Origin: Onthophagus taurus
Taxonomy: Eukaryota > Arthropoda > Insecta > Coleoptera > Scarabaeidae
DNA: 64,000 bases
Direction of reading: 5' to 3'
NCBI RefSeq assembly: GCF_036711975.1
Contig: NC_091976.1
Coordinates: forward strand, 6,820,001 to 6,884,000
Part shown: in pieces, positions 53,491-63,564 of the stretch
Position numbering within the stretch: position 1 is the first letter of the stretch
Layout: the number at the start of each line of letters is the position of its first letter
Translations under genes and position numbers: made by a program
The notes under the pieces: generated by a model
What the model was told of the DNA's origin: nothing
What the model saw: only the letters and a program-made list of their open reading frames with translations
Databases searched by the model: none

Positions 53491-54217
53491 TATTGTTTGG
53501 CGGGTGCAATTTTGGGAGCGGCAGTTTTGCCCTTACCCTTCTTTTCGGAACTAACCTTACCTTTACCCTTCTTGGGGTCCTTGGCGGTTCCGGAAGTTCC
53601 AGGTGTTGGTTCGGGTTCTTCCTTCTGTGGCGTAGGCTTGCCGCTCTTTTGCCTCAGGGTGATTTGCCCGAACTTGTAGCTAACCTTATAGTTTGTTCTT
53701 TTAAGGTTCTCTACGGAGGGATGGTCAACGGACAACGTAAGAAAGGCACTGCTGCCTTCGGTCGTCCTTTTGAGCACCCTCCATTCGTTGGTGTTCAGGC
53801 CTTCGTTTTGGCCTTTAACAATTTTTAAAATGCGGTCTGATTTCTCATCCGCACTGTTGGGGAAATAGGCGTTCATAATAGTCGCTCTAGGTAGCTCCTT
53901 TTCATCGATAGCCATTAGGGATGCGCCCTCCCATGGTTGTAGGGTTGGAGTTACGGACTTTATCCAGTCCGCTGTTTCCTGGTTTTCGCAGTTGACTACC
54001 AGCCATCCTGCCTTAAATGTGGTGCCGAGGAACTTAGGCTTGATGTCGCCTTCATGTCCCTCGCTAAGGTCCACAATTCTTGAGATGATGACCTCTTGAA
54101 TAGCCTGCATTTGGGCTGTTGTGAGGTTCACCTCTGGAAATAGGGAATCTGCAATACCCATCTTTTTACCTTCCAACACCTGCTTGAAGCTGGCAGCTGT
54201 AGGCTTTTGCCCCACAT
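53490..54217 (-). CDS. LOA-type LINE ORF1, 5' partial
   Basis: Open from the element border to a TAA at 53492-53490 that overlaps the ATG of ORF2 (TAATG). It has an N-terminal part without known motif, a central region (GTTFKAGWLVVNCENQETAD, WRVLKRTTEG, FLTLSVDHPSVENL) that resembles the RRM-like fold and C-terminal domain of non-LTR ORF1 proteins, and a Lys/Pro/Gly-rich basic tail (KDPKKGKGKVSSEKKGKGK). The basic tail probably binds RNA. Zinc-knuckle CCHC motifs, common in this clade, are absent. TAATG coupling to ORF2 suggests termination-reinitiation. Confidence 0.75.
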
Positions 54218-56079
54218 TTTACAATTTGTCATAATTTCATACCAGTTTTCTGGAACGTAGATGACTTTTCCTTTTGCTGCAAGTTCTACACTGCCAAAAT
54301 CAGAATCGTTAGGCAAAAACGAATGGCCCGGTAACAAAAACTTCTGGTCTATGACCTCGATGTTAGTTTCATCACTTTGAATAAATCTCATTAATGCCAA
54401 ACACATATTAATGTTTCGATTTTGTCCTCCGCATGTGTCGCTGTAAACAGTGACTTTCTTTTTATTGTTAGCATAAACTTTTAAGTGCTTTAATAGGCAT
54501 GACGATATTTCTTGTGAGCCTCTTCGGGCAACTGTCTCATTCCATATGTAGAAAAACCCGGAATCCTTTGCAAAATCATGAACCCCAAAATTGTAGCAGT
54601 AAAGACTTCTTTTGTAATAAGCATCAGAAACCGTTAAAACTGGGAATGGTTGATTTTAACAATTTCAGCGTCATCTTTCATACAACTTCTAGCTAACTCA
54701 GCTTTCTTCAGATGAAATTCATGATCTCTATCGAGTACCGTCTTATCTTCTTGATTCAAATCTGGGTTAGATATTTTAATTTTGTAAATATCACACCTTT
54801 TACATGTATCCTTTTTTGGGCTATAGAAGTGTAAGTTGAATTTCGTATTGAAGATATACCGATAAAAATGTTCCTTGACTGGCTGCCTCTGGTTTTCATA
54901 GCATTTTTCGGCGTACAGCGCATACAGTTTTCGCAGGCTCAATGATTGGCATAAATATTTTTTGTTTGGGTTGTGTTTCCTTGTGTAATGACTCTCATAC
55001 GAAGGAAATGACTGGATATGCTGCATAACGTAAGTTTTATCGTCTTCTGATATTTTCCGTTTAGGACAGCCTTTTAAGCCTCTTAGGTCATCTCCTGGAG
55101 TCTGACCATCGAGTGTTTTTCTTAAAGCTCGGGAAACTCTTCTCTCAGACACGTTAAACGTGCCAAGAAAATATTTCTTGCAAACCACAACTGATAAATT
55201 ATTGTTTGGTTTTAAATTATATTGAAATGAAGCACTCCTCATAATGGCTCCTTCCTTTCTTGGCCTTCTTTGCTTCACTGAATTTTTACTTACTAAACCA
55301 CATAAAAATGTATTTTGTCTTTTGAAATTTCCCATTTTCCAAAAAGCTTCAAACAACGACTTTCGCTCTACTGGCGTAATTTTGTCATTACAGTTCCTTT
55401 TGCAGGAACAGAGAGCATCTTGAAATGTTCTTTTCTCAATAATTTTACCCATCTTTGTAACGTATCGTTGCCCAAAATTTCGTGCTTGCTTCGCAATGTT
55501 TTGTTTGTGTAGGGAAGGATTTCGAATTCTTTTCCTACTTTTAGTTTTATTAGAATGTTCCATTTTTGTCGTTTCCTCTTCGTCTTCCGAACTAGACGAA
55601 TAGGGTACAATCCTTAATGAAAGAAAAGTATTAACACCGTTGTTAGGCATCTGTCAATAATTGTAGAAATATCACTGAAAATTGTTGTGAGTAATAATTA
55701 ACATAATATTTGCGTAACAATGTTTGACTTATGTCGTTGTCATTCTCAACAAATGTCAAGTATTGTAACAAAATGAATATTCGTGTTGCTCCTAGAGGTG
55801 AATTTCGACACAAATTGACTAAAGCGCATTTCATTCTAAATAAACCTATACCTAAGGATTGTAAATACGGACTTAACTCAATTTTTAAAATTTTATGACT
55901 TATGCCACTTTCATTCTCACCGGCTCATTTTATAATTATAATTACATTTCTTCTAATTGCTGTTAGTTATCGAGTTATACTGAATTATATTAACTAAAAG
56001 TGTAAATTTGAAATTTATGGAATTTATTGCTTTGATGGTTCTTATGAACAATTAATCTTAAAAGAATTTTTGTAATTCG

Positions 56080-56650
56080 CTACGGTAATGGAAGCTATAA
56101 CAGTACTCAAACGGGTGCTGTAATGAGACTCTTTACAGCATCCGATGCTGTAATGAGATTTTAGTAACATTTTATGGAACCAGTTCAAGTTGGTGACATT
56201 GGGTCATTAATTTTTCTAGTTGTCAATGTGACAATTTTTGTCTATGGATGTTTAAACGCGTTCTTAGCATCGAATACAAGGTCCACAATGATGAGGACAT
56301 TGAACTCTGAGCAATTTCTCTTATTTTGGGAGGTGTACATGAAACATTTTTGTCAGGTGAATACATTTTGTGTTTTGACAGTTTCTAATTGTCAATTCAA
56401 ATTTCTATTTTCAAGTGTTACGGTATTACCAACTGGTACATACCTATTTCCCTACATTGTCAAAATTTATTTTATTTTTGAGAAAAAAAAAGGATAAAAA
56501 CGCGAATTACAAAAAATAGCATAAAAAACACGTTTCATAAGACTTAAAGCACTCATTCATTAAAAAACTCGTGGCTTCGCCACTCGTTTTTCAACTTGAA
56601 TTCGTGCATTTCAAACGTGTCTTACGAAACTTGTTTTTTAATATACTATT
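56080..56650 (-). repeat. Right arm of the large inverted repeat
   Basis: Reverse complement of 48181-48750 with only scattered differences. It runs from ATTCGCTACGGTAATGGAAG to CTTACGAAACTTGTTTTTTA. A satellite C piece follows in inverted orientation (TTACTTCTCAAGTTACAAAA at 56664), mirroring satellite C left of the left arm. The open frame at 56174-56497 has no recognised motif and is not called. Confidence 0.85.
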
Positions 56651-56659
56651 TCCTTCTTC

Positions 56660-57195
56660 GCTTTTACTTCTCAAGTTACAAAATATTTTACTACTTTGGA
56701 TAGTTAGGGACATTTTGGGAAATATCTCGAGAATTATCACGGATACAAGTATACATACATATCGACATGGAATAAAAACATGGAAAAACTACTTAAATTT
56801 TTTTTTTAATTTAAATTTTCAATTTTCCAAAAATCATGACATCGATAAAACAAAAATCCCCAAAGATACGTCTAACGTTTCAAATATATTTAGCATTCAA
56901 ATAATTTGTATATTAATATCTCAACGTTAAAATAATATCTTATCTAAATTCTTTATCGTTTTTAATGAAAGTCATTTTTTAATTCATAAATAATATAATT
57001 TTTATTTTCGAATTTATCACGATCCAAGGTCCACCACTACACACATAAAAAATCCCTATAAAACCTGACATTTCGCAACAACGAACCTATTTTAAGGTTA
57101 TGATGACATTTGCTAATAACAAATACGTGTGATTCATTTCATATTAAAGCATAGTTTAAAAATTATTCGTAAACAACGTCTGATGTGAGACTAAA
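56660..57195. other. EI24 upstream region
   Basis: Begins with a decayed, inverted satellite C fragment to about 56770; the rest is AT-rich unique sequence and must contain the EI24 promoter and 5' leader. No TATA or initiator is assigned. The start codon context (CTAAAATGG) is favourable. Confidence 0.5.
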
Positions 57196-57207
57196 ATGGA
57201 TTTAAAA
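57196..57207 (+). CDS. EI24: EI24, first coding exon (4 codons)
   Basis: ATGGATTTAAAA (MDLK), followed by a GTATAT donor and, 61 bp later, a TTTTAG acceptor. Chosen because it gives an initiator Met in phase with the next exon and because the conserved N-terminal region begins right after it. The donor is weak-looking, so a start in another upstream exon cannot be excluded. Confidence 0.6.
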
Positions 57208-57268
57208 GTATATTTATTTTTTGGTTTATTACCCCTAAAAGATTGAGGTTAAAAATGTTTAATTTTAG

Positions 57269-57456
57269 GACGGTCTTTGTGCAGCTTTTCGCGGGTTTTG
57301 CGATAGCTTTCGGGGTCTAAAAACACTTGTTTATATGGATAGAGAATTAAACGAACGTACAAGAAGTCGTTTAGCTCAAGGTAATCAAAATATACGGAGA
57401 AGGTCCTCGTCGGAAAGAGAAAATCATTCTCCAATTCGAGCTTTAAAAGCCCATGA
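57269..57456 (+). CDS. EI24: EI24, exon 2
   Basis: Encodes DGLCAAFRGFCDSFRGLKTL, then a basic stretch (RELNERTRSRLAQG, RRRSSSERE). The family has an amphipathic N-terminal part followed by an Arg-rich segment of this kind. Donor CATGA|GTAAGA; phase 2 out. EI24 proteins are multi-pass membrane proteins of the endoplasmic reticulum needed for autophagy and linked to growth suppression (known for the family). Confidence 0.85.
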
Positions 57457-57530
57457 GTAAGATGTATTTTATAATATTCTAGTTGAGAATTTCTAAGTGT
57501 GTATGTTGTATATATTAAATTTATTTTTAG

Positions 57531-57786
57531 GGAATCTAAGGTTTTAACAAGAACAATGCATTGTTGCCTCTTAAATTTTTGCATATTTTTATGCAGTATA
57601 ATATGTTTCGAATACATTTTATTACCAACAATAAATACATTATTAGAATACATTTTTGGTAATAAATCGTTGGTGGGAAATTTAATATGGTCTTGGATTA
57701 AACCATGTTTATCATGGCTTTTTAAAACATTATGGGTCTTACCTTTATTTGTTTTGAGTAAATTAATTAATAGTTTATGGTTTCAA
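57531..57786 (+). CDS. EI24: EI24, exon 3
   Basis: Acceptor TTATTTTTAG, donor CAA|GTAAGT. Encodes two hydrophobic segments: HCCLLNFCIFLCSIICFEYI, and a second that ends in the conserved WVLPLFVLSKLINSLWFQ. That motif is the family's best landmark. The exon is followed by a 57 bp intron. Confidence 0.92.
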
Positions 57787-57843
57787 GTAAGTATTTCTTT
57801 ATTTTTAACCTATACAAAGATCTAATACTTTTTTTATTTATAG

Positions 57844-58181
57844 GACATTGCTGACACTGCCTTTAGATATCGAAGAGGTCGTCCCCAATTTACACACAGC
57901 ATAAGCAAATCAATCTCAGATACAATTTTTAGTATTCTCGTCCAAATTTTATTTTTAGTTCAAGGAATGATTGTTGAATATATTCCCATTTATGGAGTTG
58001 GATATGTTTTATCTTTGGTTCATATGTGTTTATTATATTCTTTGTATTCGTTTGAGTATAAATGGTTTAATATGGGTTGGGAATTACATCATCGATTGGA
58101 TTTCATTGAAATGAATTGGCCTTATTTTATTGGATTTGGATTACCGTTAACTTTAATAACACAATTTTCTTATATCATAAG
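57844..58181 (+). CDS. EI24: EI24, exon 4
   Basis: Begins DIADTAFRYRRGRPQF, the conserved sequence directly after WFQ, then membrane segments (ILVQILFLVQGM; VGYVLSLVHMCLLYSLYSF), FEYKWFNMGWELHHRLDFIE and NWPYFIGFGLPLTLITQFSY. These match the EI24/etoposide-induced 2.4 family throughout. Donor ATAAG|GTAATA, phase 2, with the next exon far to the right. Confidence 0.95.
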
Positions 58182-58635
58182 GTAATATTACTTTATATGT
58201 TTGCAGGGTATTTCTGTGACAAACCTAAAAAATGAAAATTAACTTGGGTTCTATATCTTATCTAACTAACTTAATCAATTTATTATTCATTAATCTATTG
58301 ATACTGCATATTTTTTGTTTAGATTTAGGAAAGAAATGCTTTAATCCATTAATATTGTTTAATGAGGGACAAGAATGTATAAATTATGCAATTCTAAAAG
58401 CTTAAAATTGTTGTTAAATTTGTTAGTCTATCTGCTACTTGTATGTTTTTGTGTTTTGACTGCTTTGTTGAATCACATTTTCATTCACATTCTGAACATC
58501 ACATTTTCAGCATACCAGGTTAAAAAGTTTTGTAATTTATTTATTTGTAATGTTTGGGATGCAAACAGGACCATCCACTAATAATACATAAGAGAACAAT
58601 ACAAAAATTAATGTTAATAATAATAACAAAATATA
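58182..58635. other. EI24 intron 4, unique part
   Basis: AT-rich intron sequence before the first palindrome. A 68-codon open frame (58375-58581) has no recognised motif and is not called. Confidence 0.4.
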
Positions 58636-60056
58636 CAGGTGTCTCACGTAACTGGTTCGTTAAAACTTTTTAGGTTCCACTCTTCGTAGAGGTTTGAAAT
58701 TTTGGTAGCATGGGTTGTTCATTTTAAACATTCAATCTAAAATATTTTCAAGATGACCACCACTTCCGGTCTACCGGAAGTAGACCACAACTTCGTTATA
58801 TTAAATGGAATGCTATAGTTTTTATTACACCTTTCAATTATACATAAAAAAATATGTTGACTTTCTTAAAAGTTGTTGGTACCTAGCATTTTTTGTTTTC
58901 GAGTTATTTTGATTTTAAGCTTTTTTTGGCAAATTTCTCCATGCTCTTTAAAAGCCCATATCTCAGTTAACGTTCATTAAAAAAACCTCTAAATTGGCAC
59001 GATTACTCTTCAGATGTTGTAGATTGTCATTTCTTGTATCAAAGTATCTTATACAGGTGGTCAAAAATTGAATTACTTCATATTCAATGGCTAGAAAGTC
59101 GAAAATTTTAAATGGAACGCCCCGTATTTTTTTACCCTATCAGAAAGGGAATTTAATTCTCTACAAATTATCTATAAACATTCCTATACCTATTTATTGT
59201 AGTTTCCCTGATATTGGGAAATTAATCAAAGCATGCACGGAATGCGGGAAAACGTTTGATTTTTTATTAGAAGGCCATGGAATTTTGACAGTTTTTGGTC
59301 CATATTTGTGTTATTGTTGTTGTTACTTACTTTTGATCACGAGTGAAAGTCATTGTATATCATGGCAAATTATTCCAACGCCGATATTTTAAATTTGTTT
59401 TGTATTCATGGCGAATGTAATAAATTTCTATGTTTTCTATGTCTGATTTTGATTAATTTTCCAATATCAGGGAAACTACAATAAATACGTATAGGAATGT
59501 TTATAGATAATTTGTAGAGAATTAAATTCCCTTTCTGATAGGGTAAAGAAATATGGGGTGTTCCATTTAAAATTTTCGGCTTTCTCGCAATTGAATATTG
59601 ATAAACGATAATTCAATTTTTGACCAGCCTGTATAAGATTCTCTGATACAACAAATGACAATCTATTTGGCAGCATCTGTAGAGTAGTCGTGCCAATGCA
59701 GAGCTTTTTTGAATGATCGTTAGCTGAGATATGGGCTTTTAAAGACCATGGTGAAATTTGTCAAAAAACACTTAAAATCAAAATAACTCGAAAACAAAAA
59801 ACGCTAGGTACCAACAACTTTTATCAAAGTCAACATATTTTTTTACGTATAATGGAAAGGTGTAATAAAAACTATAGCATTCCATTTAAAATAACGAAGT
59901 TGTGGTCTACTTCCGGTAGACCGGAAGGGGTGGCCATCTTGAAAATATTTTATATCGAAAGTTTAGAATGAACAACCCATGCTACCAAAATTTCAAACCA
60001 CTACAAATAGTGGAACCTTAAGAAGTTCTAACGAACCAGTTACGTGAGACACTCTG
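58636..60056. mobile_element. Palindromic (foldback) element 1 in EI24 intron
   Basis: A 1.42 kb inverted repeat with arms of about 650-700 bp and a centre near 59345. Ends are CAGGTGTCTCACGTAACTGG on the left and CCAGTTACGTGAGACACTCTG on the right, with TA on both sides. Within the arms are further palindromes, such as CACTTCCGGTCTACCGGAAG with its partner CTTCCGGTAGACCGGAAG. The CAGGGTGTCTCA-type ends and TA target are those of mariner-like elements with DUF4817 transposases. No coding part remains. Arms differ by a few percent, so it is not recent. Confidence 0.85.
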
Positions 60057-60062
60057 TATATA

Positions 60063-61970
60063 CAGGGTGTCTCAGCGAGACCGGTCATTAGACGTTTCTG
60101 TGGTTCTGGCCAAAATAAAAAATTGAGAATTCAGACTTAAGTATTATCAATTACGTTCTCTTCGTCTAAAATATTTTCAAATTTCTAGCACTTCCGGTTA
60201 TACCGGAAGTCGCCACCTACTTTATTTTTTTAAATGGAACACCCTGTATATTTTTACATATTTGGAATTGTCTGTTTTGAAGGTTCATAAATAACTTTAC
60301 TTTTTGCAATTTGATTCGGCCGTTCTCGAGTTATTCGATTTTTTCTAGAAAAATCTGCTCCAGCGGACATTTGTTCAAAAAATCATAGAACACTCGATTT
60401 TTGAGATATCAATTTAGGATTCAGAACATGCTTAAACAACATGATGGAGTATGTTTTGGTGCCAAGAACGGCTGTCTAGATCGTTTGGTTACTTTACTAT
60501 GACACGTTAACTTTTCGAAATTTGGAACCACCATAATTTCATTTTTTTAAATGGCACCCCCCATATTTTATTACTTAGTCATCTTCGGCGTCTCATTTTA
60601 CATCTTTTATACTCTATATGTCCTATGCCTAACATTAATAGTTTGAGAAATAATTAGGGTTTTTTGAAAAATGCTCACATATCATATCGATATTAACCTA
60701 GTGTGCCATGGAAAACAAATGTTTAATGACTTATTGACAAACGTTAAAGTCTGATTTACGTTGTTTGATGCTTGTGAGTCTGAAACCAGATAAAATGGAT
60801 ATTAATAACGTAAATAATGTTTATACAAATAAAGAAATCCATAATTTATTTTTTGTGCACGAAAAGTGCGACAAAGTTCTTAGTAGAACTTGCAGAATGT
60901 TTAATGAAAATTATCCGCATTTACCTCCGATGACAAAAGATAAATTTAGAAGAATAGAAGCAAATTTTTTGCATTTTGGACGAATTAATCACGTGTTAAA
61001 CTGACCAAAAAATGTAGTCGATAATGCAACGGAAGAGGTGAATGCCTTGGCTTATTTCGAGCCCAGTCCCAACACCTCAATTCGAGCTGCCAAAGAAGAT
61101 CTAGGAATCATACTACGAACTTTGTCGCGCTTTTTATGCATAAAAAAAAAATTAAGAATTTCTTGATTTGTGTAAATAGTACTTTCGTTATTGTTATCGA
61201 TTTTAACTCTTTTCAGTACTAATATTAAGGGACCTAACAGATAATTATTAGCACACATGCATCAAGTGACGTAAACAAGTGAGTTTTTGACAAGAACTCA
61301 TTAAGAAGGCTTGTTTTTCATGGCACACTAGGCTAAATATCCATATGATGTGTGCATTTTTCAAAAAACTCTAATTATCTCCCAAACTATTAATGTTAGG
61401 TATGGGACATATCGGATATAAAAGATGTAGAATGAGACACATAAAACGACTAAGTAATAAAATATGGGGGGTGCCATTTAAAAAAATTAAGTTATGGTAC
61501 TTCCAAATTTCGAAAAGTTAACGTGTCATACTAAAGTGACCAAACGATCTAGACAGCCGTTCTCGGCACCAAAACATATTCCATCATGTTGCTTAAGCAT
61601 GTTCTCAATCCTAAATTGATATAAAAAGAATCGAGTGTTCTCTGATTTTTTGAACAAATGTCTGCTGGAACAGATTTTTCTAGAAAAATTCGAATAACTC
61701 GAGAACGGCCGAATCAAATTGCAAAAAGTAAACTTATTTATAAACCCTGAAAACAGACAAATCCAAATATGTAAAAATATACATGGTGTTCCATTTAGAA
61801 AAATAAAGTAGGTGGCGACTTCCGGTATAACCAGAAAGGTATAGCAAGAAATCTGAAAATATTTTAGTCGAAGAGATCGTAATTGATAATACTTAAGTCT
61901 GAATTCTCAAATTTTTATTTTCGCCAGAACCCCAGAAACGTCTCATGAACGGTCTCGCTGAGACACCCTG
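60063..61970. mobile_element. Palindromic (foldback) element 2 in EI24 intron
   Basis: A 1.91 kb inverted repeat, centre near 61016, arms of about 900 bp. Ends are CAGGGTGTCTCAGCGAGACC and GGTCTCGCTGAGACACCCTG, with TA at each side. It begins 4 bp after the TA that closes element 1. Each arm carries a copy of the same transposase fragment in opposite orientation (see next entry). The inner and outer parts of the arms (for example CTCGAGTTATTCGA / TCGAATAACTCGAG) are still recognisable as partners. Confidence 0.88.
60765..61240. pseudogene. Two inverted copies of a transposase N-terminal fragment
   Basis: Plus strand 60765-61004 reads VYTNKEIHNLFFVHEKCDKV, then FNENYPHLPPMTKDKFRRIE and NFLHFGRINH. 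This is the pattern of a DUF4817 helix-turn-helix domain ('ERFP-R--P-----RL---F-ETG'). The minus strand in 61030-61240 reads IYTNQEILNFFFMHKKRDKV, the partner copy. The palindrome therefore formed by inverted duplication of the 5' end of an autonomous mariner-like element. Confidence 0.6.
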
Positions 61971-62086
61971 TATATGTATATAAAAGTAAACAAAAACCAG
62001 CAAAAGGGAAAAAATTAACAAAAAATAAAGTAATAACAAAAACAAAATGACAATATGTTTAATGATATTAATAATAATATCAACGA

Positions 62087-62907
62087 CTAGTTCAGCTGGC
62101 GGACAACGCACGCAATGCTACTGACAATGCAAGTGGCGAATGTTTTTCTTGCATGTCGCGGTAGAGGTGTTGAACATATTGAGACCTGAGCAATAGCAAT
62201 TAAACGTGTACATAAGGCGTGGAACCGCGGCATTTGAAAAAGCGTTCGTATTAGTACGAGGCACCGAAAATACACCAAGTCGCGAGACGGTCGAACAGAA
62301 ATTTTAAATTTTAACTCTGACAAGATTGCGAAGCAGTCAATAAGGCCACTGCACACTTTATGAAGTAGGGTTAAGTCATTAATTTTACGTTTGGAAGAGA
62401 GCGGCATGAGACCAAAAACTGTGCATCGCTGCGCATAATTACAATACGGTAAGCAAAATTTATGCGACAAATACCGAGCAAAACGCTTCTGGACTTGTTC
62501 CAAGCGGTCGATGTAGGTGTGATATTGAGGGTTCCAAACGGCAGATGCGTAATTAAGGACAGAGGAATCAAAGGTAGAATATAGTGAACGAATACAGGAC
62601 AGATCAAAAAAAGGACGGGATATGCGACATATAAATCCGAGCATGCGAGAAGCCTTGTTTACAATATAGTCAATATGAGCCAAAAAAGAGGGTTTAGAGT
62701 CAAAAATAACTACAAGGTCTCTCACGCATTCGGATTGTTTGAGGATAGTTGAGCCAAGGGAGTAATCAAAAACGACAGGATAGCGTTTGCGAGTAAATGT
62801 AATTTTGCTGCATTTATCAAGGTTTAAGAACAAGTTATTTCTTAAACAATATTCATGTAACCTGTTTAAATCGTCTTGCAATTTTGCACAGTCGTCCGAA
62901 CTGTTTT
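62087..62907 (-). pseudogene. LINE (jockey group) reverse transcriptase C-terminal part
   Basis: The minus strand starts inside ORF2 at about 62907 (DDCAKLQDDLNRLHEYC) and runs through NLDKCSKITFTRKR, a degraded 'V-DLGV-FDSKLSF--HI' block (here VRDLVVIFDSKPSFLAHIDY), FDSSVLNYASAVWNPQY and RFARYLSHKF to about 62087. The 3' side ends in ATTATTATTAAT-type sequence near 62060. It is 5'-truncated and lacks the YADD block, which would lie just upstream. The single frame is open for 264 codons, so it is relatively young. It is opposite to EI24 in that gene's last intron. Confidence 0.8.
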
Positions 62908-63374
62908 CCTAGTTCCGTGGAATTCGCCGGTGAGTTTGAAAGTTACCGCATGTGTACGTAGCAAAAACTATTATATATTAGCTTATGTATGCTAAACTTA
63001 CAATCAAATACTGTTTTAAATGAAACCTTGATAGAATTTGACCATACGTACAGTAGTATTAGCGGAAAATACGGTAAAATCATAAATGGCTATTACAACG
63101 AATCTGTAATTAATATTCTATAACATGCTTTCCACTGTGATTAAAGACCCTTACATCTCCTCAATTCACACGTTTCTTTTCGTATTCCTTATTCAATTTA
63201 AAAATTCTGCAGCTCAGGAGCTTTAAGTTGAAACCAAACTTTTAAAATTTGTTACAATAAAATATTTTAAATTTATCTACATAAATTTTGATAAATTTGA
63301 ACGTTATATTATATTGTCACAGAAACGCCCTGTATTTTTTTCTTCAATTGAAAACTAATTATTTTTATTTTTAG
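62908..63374. other. EI24 intron 4, right part
   Basis: AT-rich; ends in the pyrimidine-rich acceptor of the last EI24 exon. Nothing else seen. Confidence 0.4.
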
Positions 63375-63564
63375 CGCGTGTATATTTTCAACAACCTTTC
63401 CAATTTTTATAATAAGCGCAAATGAAGCAAATCCAGTAACAATACAAAGCGTATATCCGTTACATTTATTTTCACCGTCTGTTAAAGTATCGAATATTCT
63501 TTTAAGAAAAACCATCGGTGGAAAGAAACCTCCTCCAAACGTCGCAGCAACTCCAAAAAGATGA
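63375..63564 (+). CDS. EI24: EI24, last exon
   Basis: Acceptor TATTTTTAG at 63366-63374. The first base completes the Ser codon to read SYIISACIFSTTFPIFIISA, then NEANP, the family's last membrane segment and conserved NEA motif. It continues through HLFSPSVKVSNILLRKTI to a short basic tail (GGKKPPPNVAATPKR) and TGA at 63562. The summed coding length is 984 bp, 327 codons plus stop, close to family size. No lesion is seen, so the gene is very likely functional. Confidence 0.92.

Larger units (their letters stand above)
50134..54219 (-). mobile_element. LOA/I-group LINE with 13-bp target duplication
   Basis: TACAATTTGTCAT occurs at both borders (50121-50133 and 54220-54232), a 13-bp target site duplication inside the Sola-like gene. 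The LINE is 4086 bp and ends in a TAATAATAAATAATA-type 3' tail. It has an ORF1 followed by an ORF2 with endonuclease, reverse transcriptase and RNase H, the set found in the I/LOA branch. Its GC content is clearly higher than that of the surroundings. The 5' end probably lies inside ORF1, because the ORF1 frame runs open to the border. With few lesions it is one of the youngest insertions in the window. Confidence 0.9.
49636..55650 (-). pseudogene. Sola-like transposase, split by the LINE
   Basis: The gene starts at 55650 (MPNNGVNTFLSLRIVPYSS), with a basic region (KTKSRKRIRNPSLHK), a cysteine cluster (ALCSCKRNC) and a helix-turn-helix-like part (FNVSERRVSRALRKTL). Then comes CKRCD, followed by a catalytic-looking core: VSDAYYKRSLYCYNFGVHD (about 54625), VTVYSDTCGGQNRNINMCLA (about 54460) and LLPGHSFLPNDSDFGS (about 54330). 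A frameshift near 54640 (NHSQF to PVLTVSD) is present. The core runs to EIMTNC at 54232, where the LINE lies, and resumes at 50133 with TNCRNKKKFIISTMNK, ending at 49636. Acidic residues in VSDAYY, YSDTCGG and PNDSDFG are candidate catalytic Asp. Proteins of this type are common but poorly named in insect genomes. Confidence 0.7.
49116..55926 (-). mobile_element. Sola-like DNA transposon with 4-bp duplication, carrying a LOA-type LINE
   Basis: The ends are inverted: GAGCCGGTGAGAATGAAAGT, continuing GGCATAAGTCA, on the left and the exact complement on the right. ATTT lies on each side (49112-49115, 55927-55930), a 4-bp target duplication. A further internal copy of the end motif (TAAGTGACTTATGCCACTTTCAT) lies at about 49317. 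Of 6811 bp, 4099 bp are the inserted LINE with its extra target copy, leaving a DNA element of about 2.7 kb with a single gene. Sola elements are described with 4-bp duplications; the family name is my inference. Confidence 0.75.

Noticed and set aside
53493..53828. Plus-strand open frame of 111 codons
   Set aside because: Antisense shadow of the LINE ORF1 basic tail.
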